Assembly (NCBI RefSeq): GCF_014333585.1
Contig: NZ_JACSCW010000006.1
Location: 62,001 to 126,000 of the forward strand
Source of the DNA: Hymenobacter sp. BT188
GTDB taxonomy: Bacteria; Bacteroidota; Bacteroidia; Cytophagales; Hymenobacteraceae
DNA: 64,000 nt
Direction: 5' to 3'
Numbering within the stretch: the first letter of the stretch is position 1; each line of letters starts with the position of its first letter. The translations under genes were made by a program, and so were the position numbers. Below the pieces are notes generated by a model. The model saw only the letters and a list, made by a program, of their open reading frames with translations, searched no databases and was not told where the DNA came from. Below, in pieces: positions 62,441 through 64,000 of this stretch.

Positions 62441-64000
62441 CTAACGCAAAACTTCCACTAACGGCTTGCCCGTGCAGCCATCCGGTTCCTGAATATGGAG
62501 CCAGCTGGCAATTGTCGGCGCAATATCGGTAATAGCAGCCGGAGCGCGCGATTCGCCGTGGCGCACGTGCCAGCCCCAGAACACTAACGGCACATGGGTG
62601 TCGTAGTTGCCCGACGAGCCGTGGGTAGTGCCTTTGTTGACGGGATAAGCATATGATTCTAGCCACCCTGGCTCCAGCACAACCAGAACGTCCCCGCTGC
62701 GCTTGGGAAAAAACCCGTTTTCCAAGTACATCAGCATGCCACTTTCCCAGTGCGATTTCTGCAAATCATCAGAGGTAATGGCACGCGTCACGCCCGCGAA
62801 ATTCAATACAATGTCCGCTACCTCGTCCTGAAACTGACGAAGGTTTTGTTTGCGCTCAGCAATAAGCGGCCGGTTGAGATATATCTGCTGGTTGTCGTAG
62901 GCTAACACCCAGTTGCCGGCCCCATGCCGACGTACCAGATCACGCTGCACCGAGTCACGCATGATGCGTGGCCCCACTGACCCGGCCGGAATGCGGTGGT
63001 TCCGCAGGAAGTCGGGCGAGTGCGCCGCCCCATGGTCAGCCGACAGGAAAATCAGGGCATTGCCCTTGCCCACTGTTTTATCCAGATACTCCAGCAAGCG
63101 CTTTATTTCCAGATCCAGCCGCAGGTAAGTGTCTTCCGCCTCAATAGAATTAGGCCCGAACTGGTGACCTACGTAGTCGGGCGAGGAAAAACTCAGAGCT
63201 AGAAAGTCGGTTATACCACGCTGGCCAAGCTGCTCCGCGCGGATTGCTTCCATGGCAAAATCGAGGGACAGCGTATTGCCGAAGGGAGTAGAACGAATCA
63301 GGTCGAGGTTGCGGCCAGCAGCTACGGGGGGCTTTTCACCAGCGGTTTGCAGAGCTGTATTCGTCTGCGCGGTTGGCGCGGCGCTCAGCGTGGGCAAGTC
63401 GTGGGGAAATACAGGCTTGGCTTCCCCTCTGAAGGTGCTTTCCCAGGGCACATCGTCGGCGGTGCTTTCGGTGTATTGGGCGATGGGTAATAGCGTAGTC
63501 CAAGGCTTGTCGAGGTACTGAGCCGGCAGGTTGCGGCTATTAAACTTGGCTACCCACTCAGGCAAGCTGTTTTGGTAGAAGGTGCTGGTAATGAAAGCGC
63601 CGTTCACGCCATCATACCAGTAAGCACCCGTGGCGGAATGGCCGGCCGGCAGAATAGAGCCTCGATCCTTCATAGAAATCCCAATCACCTTCGCCTGAAA
63701 ATTTGTAGCCAACCGCAGTTCGTCCGTGATGGTGCTCGTGAGCATATGGCGTGGCGACTGTTGCCCGGCCTCTGTCGTACCACCTACCGACTGCACCGTT
63801 TTGTCTTCGGTTACATACGTGGCGCGCCCGGCCTCACGCACGTACCAGTTGTTGCCCACAATACCGTGAACGGAAGGCGTGGTGCCTGTATAAATACTGG
63901 CGTGGCCCGGCCCGGTATAGGTCGGCACGTAGTTGTAGTGCGTGTTTTCGTAACTGAATCCTTCGCCGAGCAGCCGTTTAAAGCCTCCATTCCCGTACTT
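62441..64000 (-). CDS. PafA-like alkaline phosphatase / nucleotide pyrophosphatase (5' end outside window)
   Basis: The frame is open to the right edge, so the N-terminus is missing; 519 residues are visible. NYVPTYTGPGHASIYTGTTP near the start of the visible part holds the phosphorylated Thr/Ser region of the alkaline phosphatase superfamily. Metal-binding residues lie in SFSSPDYVGHQFGPNSIEAE and FLSADHGAAHSPDF. The closest named relative by motif is the Ca-type PafA phosphatase of Bacteroidota. It is expected to be periplasmic; the signal peptide is not in view. Confidence 0.85.
   Translation of the reverse strand, partial: KYGNGGFKRLLGEGFSYENTHYNYVPTYTGPGHASIYTGTTPSVHGIVGNNWYVREAGRATYVTEDKTVQSVGGTTEAGQQSPRHMLTSTITDELRLATNFQAKVIGISMKDRGSILPAGHSATGAYWYDGVNGAFITSTFYQNSLPEWVAKFNSRNLPAQYLDKPWTTLLPIAQYTESTADDVPWESTFRGEAKPVFPHDLPTLSAAPTAQTNTALQTAGEKPPVAAGRNLDLIRSTPFGNTLSLDFAMEAIRAEQLGQRGITDFLALSFSSPDYVGHQFGPNSIEAEDTYLRLDLEIKRLLEYLDKTVGKGNALIFLSADHGAAHSPDFLRNHRIPAGSVGPRIMRDSVQRDLVRRHGAGNWVLAYDNQQIYLNRPLIAERKQNLRQFQDEVADIVLNFAGVTRAITSDDLQKSHWESGMLMYLENGFFPKRSGDVLVVLEPGWLESYAYPVNKGTTHGSSGNYDTHVPLVFWGWHVRHGESRAPAAITDIAPTIASWLHIQEPDGCTGKPLVEVLR

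Larger units (their letters stand above)
541..63332. repeat. Dispersed WWWGCCCCCC motif family (63 heptamers)
   Basis: GCCCCCC occurs 37 times on the plus strand and 26 times as GGGGGGC by hand count. Examples are 541, 2015, 4687, 7691, 7720, 10436, 10792, 11912, 13272, 13588, 20611, 24097, 29842, 35174, 41160, 48345, 52973, 54624, 58727 and 60495. About 39 of the 47 unpaired copies have three or more A/T bases before the G (AAATT, AAAA or TTT). The remaining 16 copies form 8 inverted pairs in hairpins. Inside genes the motif appears in more than one reading frame (Ala-Pro, Pro-Pro, Gly-Gly), so it is a DNA-level rather than protein-level signal. Confidence 0.8.

Noticed and set aside
541-63332. 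The GCCCCCC motif as mere Pro-Pro codon use
   Set aside because: It also encodes Ala-Pro and Gly-Gly in other frames and orientations, occurs between genes, and carries an A/T-rich flank.
1-64000. CRISPR arrays, prophage or insertion sequences
   Set aside because: No regularly spaced direct repeats, no transposase or integrase motifs and no terminal repeats with target duplications were seen. The tandem paralogs and inverted GCCCCCC pairs do not fit these classes.

Overview
The window reads as a chromosomal housekeeping segment of a Bacteroidota bacterium of the Cytophagales, most like Hymenobacter. The clues are roughly 55% G+C, a MurF-Alr fusion, DUF6089, DUF4834 and DUF4230 proteins, a YfhO family protein, signal peptides ending in AQ or ANA, and Bacteroidota-type -7 boxes (TAnnTTTG) at several starts. 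The genus is an inference. I see no phage, insertion sequence, integrase, CRISPR array, rRNA or toxin-antitoxin locus.

Region 1 (1-9249, all minus strand) is an envelope and precursor block: yqeY-like, cvpA-like, pabA, an alpha/beta hydrolase, a CBS protein, an Omp85 protein, nadK, two DUF6089 proteins, uppS and the start of bamA, which runs off the left edge. Region 2 (9391-14533, plus) carries pdxJ, the selenium tRNA pair mnmH-selD, a membrane protein, an esterase and an RsmI-like methylase. Region 3 (14552-17011, minus) is feoAB. Region 4 (17227-25867) holds two tandem carboxypeptidase-regulatory-like paralogs, an OmpA-type lipoprotein, a hydrolase lacking its nucleophile serine, murF-alr, an EamA/RarD transporter and recX. 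Region 5 (25933-28665) is a divergent katA/oxyR pair. Region 6 (28676-38831) includes DUF4230, a D-cysteine desulfhydrase-like enzyme, YfhO, DUF4834-FkbM, a tRNA-Thr(CGT), a multi-PAS histidine kinase and a Fur-family regulator. Region 7 (39024-44325) has a fasciclin protein, a Ser/Gly-rich protein, an SDR, a small HExxH protein, an NlpC/P60 peptidase, a DUF1232 protein and an ACP-like protein with Thr at the carrier position. Region 8 (44433-51315, minus) is a tetR-tolC-adaptor-RND efflux operon with a clear palindrome at the tetR promoter. Region 9 (51560-64000) has ispF, an M28 peptidase, lutB, a channel-like membrane protein, sdaA, msrB, nnr, a UbiA-like protein, DUF6766, ppa and the 3' part of a PafA-like phosphatase.

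The strongest unexplained signal is at nucleotide level. The heptamer GCCCCCC occurs 63 times by hand count on the two strands together, nearly always preceded by three or more A/T bases (WWWGCCCCCC). It falls in several reading frames inside genes, and inverted pairs of it build most of the strong hairpins between genes. This is how DNA uptake sequences behave in Neisseriaceae and Pasteurellaceae. Other notable items are a terminator-like hairpin inside a signal-peptide coding region, a perfect 23-bp inverted repeat reaching into a start codon, and two enzyme-like or carrier-like proteins with a changed key residue.
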